A stretch of 34,200 nt of DNA, from contig CAYJHD010000024.1 of the NCBI GenBank assembly GCA_964370015.1, positions 1 through 34,200 on the forward strand, written 5' to 3'. Numbering within the stretch: position 1 is the stretch's first letter; each line of letters starts with the position of its first letter. The notes beneath the pieces are model-generated. The model searched no databases and had not been told where the DNA came from. It saw only the letters and a list, made by a program, of their open reading frames with translations. The DNA comes from CAYJAD01 sp964370015 (GTDB lineage Bacteria > Desulfobacterota > Desulfovibrionia > Desulfovibrionales > Desulfovibrionaceae). The translations under genes were made by a program, and so were the position numbers. Shown here piece by piece: positions 32,870 to 34,200 of this stretch.

Positions 32870-34009
32870 TTATGAAAGTCTTTGCTTAAAGTCTTCATAG
32901 CCAAAGGATTTTATCATGCGGCATTGCCCCTCAGCATTCATGCTTATGATATGTGGTAAGGGGATGCCGTTGAAGGTGTTGTTTTTCACCATGGAATAAA
33001 TGGCCATGTCTTCAAATATAAGTTTGTCACCTATATTTTTAGGAGTATCGAAGCTATAGTCACCGATGATATCGCCGGCAAGACATGTATGTGAAGATAA
33101 TCTGTAGGTATGGGCTTTTTCCCCTTCAAGGCCGGAGTCTTGTAAAGGCGGTCTGTAGGGCATTTCCAGCACATCGGGCATATGACATGCGGCGGAAGCG
33201 TCTAAAATAAGGGTGCTTATGCCGCTATTTTCTACTATGTCCAGCACTTCGCATACCAAGTAGCCGGCGCGCAAAGCAATGGCTTCACCGGGTTCTAGGT
33301 AGACTTGTACATCGTAGGTTTCTTGTATGCGCGTGATGATGCTTTCCAAAAGAGCTATGTCATAATCTGGGCGTGTAATGTGGTGCCCACCGCCCATGTT
33401 GAGCCATTTTACTTTATGTAAAATATCACCAAATTGTTCTTCCACAGCTTGGATGGTGGTGGCTAAGTCGTCGGAATTTTGCTCGCATAAGGTATGAAAA
33501 TGCAGACCTTCCAAGGGAGCCCCGCCGCTTCCTATGAGGCAAGATTCGTCAAAATTTTCGCGTGTAACCCCTAGGCGCGAACCGGGAGCGCAAGGGTCGT
33601 AAATGGCATGTTCACCTTGTGTAGAACACTGCGGATTTATACGCAAACCAATGCTGGCAGTGCCGCATTGATGACGAAATTTTTCCAGCTGGCGTAAAGA
33701 GTTAAAGACAATATGATTGCATATTTGTGTAATATGACCAAAATCTTCATCTTTATATGCCGGAGAGAAAATATGTGTTTCGCCGCCCATTTCCTCATGA
33801 CCAAGGCGAGCTTCATACAATCCACTAGCCGTGGTGCCAGAGAGATATTTTCCAATGGTTTTATAACAAGAAAACATGGAAAAGGCTTTTTGTGCCAATA
33901 AAATTTTACAGCCGGTGCGCTCTTGCACGCCTTGCAAAATTTCTAAATTTTCCTGCAATTTCTTTTCGTCAAGGACATAGCTGGGTGTGGGGATATTATT
34001 TATATTCAT
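32870..34009 (-). CDS. nspC: Carboxynorspermidine/carboxyspermidine decarboxylase
   Basis: The 379-residue PLP enzyme of the alanine racemase/group IV decarboxylase fold removes the carboxyl group from carboxynorspermidine or carboxyspermidine. It has PSYVLDEKKL at the N-terminus, the PLP lysine Lys41 (LLAQKAFSMF), ASGLYEARLG, FHTLCEQN (about 191-198), LNMGGGHHIT, VYLEPGEAI and LDASAACHMPDVLEMPYRPP. This alternative route makes spermidine or norspermidine without S-adenosylmethionine. The partner dehydrogenase and arginine decarboxylase are not in view and may lie beyond the right edge. There is no strong ribosome site before the ATG, and the 190 bases beyond it contain another hairpin. Confidence 0.92.
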   Translation of the reverse strand: MNINNIPTPSYVLDEKKLQENLEILQGVQERTGCKILLAQKAFSMFSCYKTIGKYLSGTTASGLYEARLGHEEMGGETHIFSPAYKDEDFGHITQICNHIVFNSLRQLEKFRHQCGTASIGLRINPQCSTQGEHAIYDPCAPGSRLGVTRENFDESCLIGSGGAPLEGLHFHTLCEQNSDDLATTIQAVEEQFGDILHKVKWLNMGGGHHITRPDYDIALLESIITRIQETYDVQVYLEPGEAIALRAGYLVCEVLDIVENSGISTLILDASAACHMPDVLEMPYRPPLQDSGLEGEKAHTYRLSSHTCLAGDIIGDYSFDTPKNIGDKLIFEDMAIYSMVKNNTFNGIPLPHIISMNAEGQCRMIKSFGYEDFKQRLS

Positions 34010-34178
34010 ATAGTTATGACCGTGCTAAGGTTTTCTGAGGGAAAGGGGAAATATCTATTTTGAGATTTATCATTTTCCGCGTGTACATTGGTAAATGGGG
34101 ATGCGGAGAAAATGTATGCTCAAAGGAAAGAGTATATCCGCCATTGGTTTTTTTGAGGGGAGGAGTAGGGGGAGGGGA

Positions 34179-34200
34179 ACTTTTTTTTCCTAAAAAAAGT
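34179..34200. repeat. Hairpin cut by the window end
   Basis: ACTTTTTTT (34179-34187) and AAAAAAAGT (34192-34200) pair perfectly up to the last base. The left flank is TTTTTTTGAGGGG plus further G runs, as in the hairpin at 32758. The other half of the G-run arm would lie beyond the window. Confidence 0.5.

Overview
The window comes from a Gram-negative, motile or at least chemotactic bacterium of moderately low GC content. Evidence includes a Tat-exported protein, a TolC-type outer-membrane channel, periplasmic proteins, a methyl-accepting chemotaxis protein and a sigma-54 activator. A fused PutA of about 1000 residues, a carboxyspermidine-type polyamine operon, a bacterial microcompartment shell protein and FetAB together suggest a Desulfovibrio-like member of the Desulfovibrionales. 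That placement is an inference; no rRNA gene is present.

Bases 1-3523 carry a Tat-exported isonitrile hydratase-like protein, two tandem phosphatase-like paralogues and a sigma-54 activator with an altered GAFTGA loop. Bases 3626-7694 read as the right end of an integrated element. A tyrosine integrase, a hipB-hipA toxin-antitoxin pair and a DUF1016/PDDEXK nuclease lie on the minus strand, and the element ends at a 46-nt 3' fragment of an initiator tRNA (att site) with its own terminator. The intact tRNA should lie left of the window. A hip promoter is flanked by three palindromic cores spaced exactly 50 bp apart. A truncated IS3-family element (8013-8738) sits just outside the att site.

Bases 8931-12376 hold an acetyltransferase, a membrane metallophosphoesterase, and a minus-strand alkylation-repair cluster (AdaA, Ogt and two small ABM-fold monooxygenases). 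Bases 12653-16536 hold a GntR/FCD regulator, with a perfect palindrome at its promoter, beside a large bifunctional proline catabolic enzyme. Then come a radical SAM protein, an SDR oxidoreductase, a chemotaxis receptor, a metallo-beta-lactamase-fold hydrolase with a third ABM protein, and a solitary microcompartment shell protein with a pore cysteine and a Cys-pair tail. A secreted GH99-like protein and the FetAB exporter follow.

Bases 25989-30605 encode a complete type I secretion exporter (TolC-like protein, ABC ATPase, HlyD-like adaptor) with no substrate gene in view. The right end is a minus-strand polyamine operon (nspC, aguA, aguB) that turns agmatine into putrescine and decarboxylates a carboxy-triamine. 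It is punctuated by unusual G/A-rich hairpins that recur at three places.
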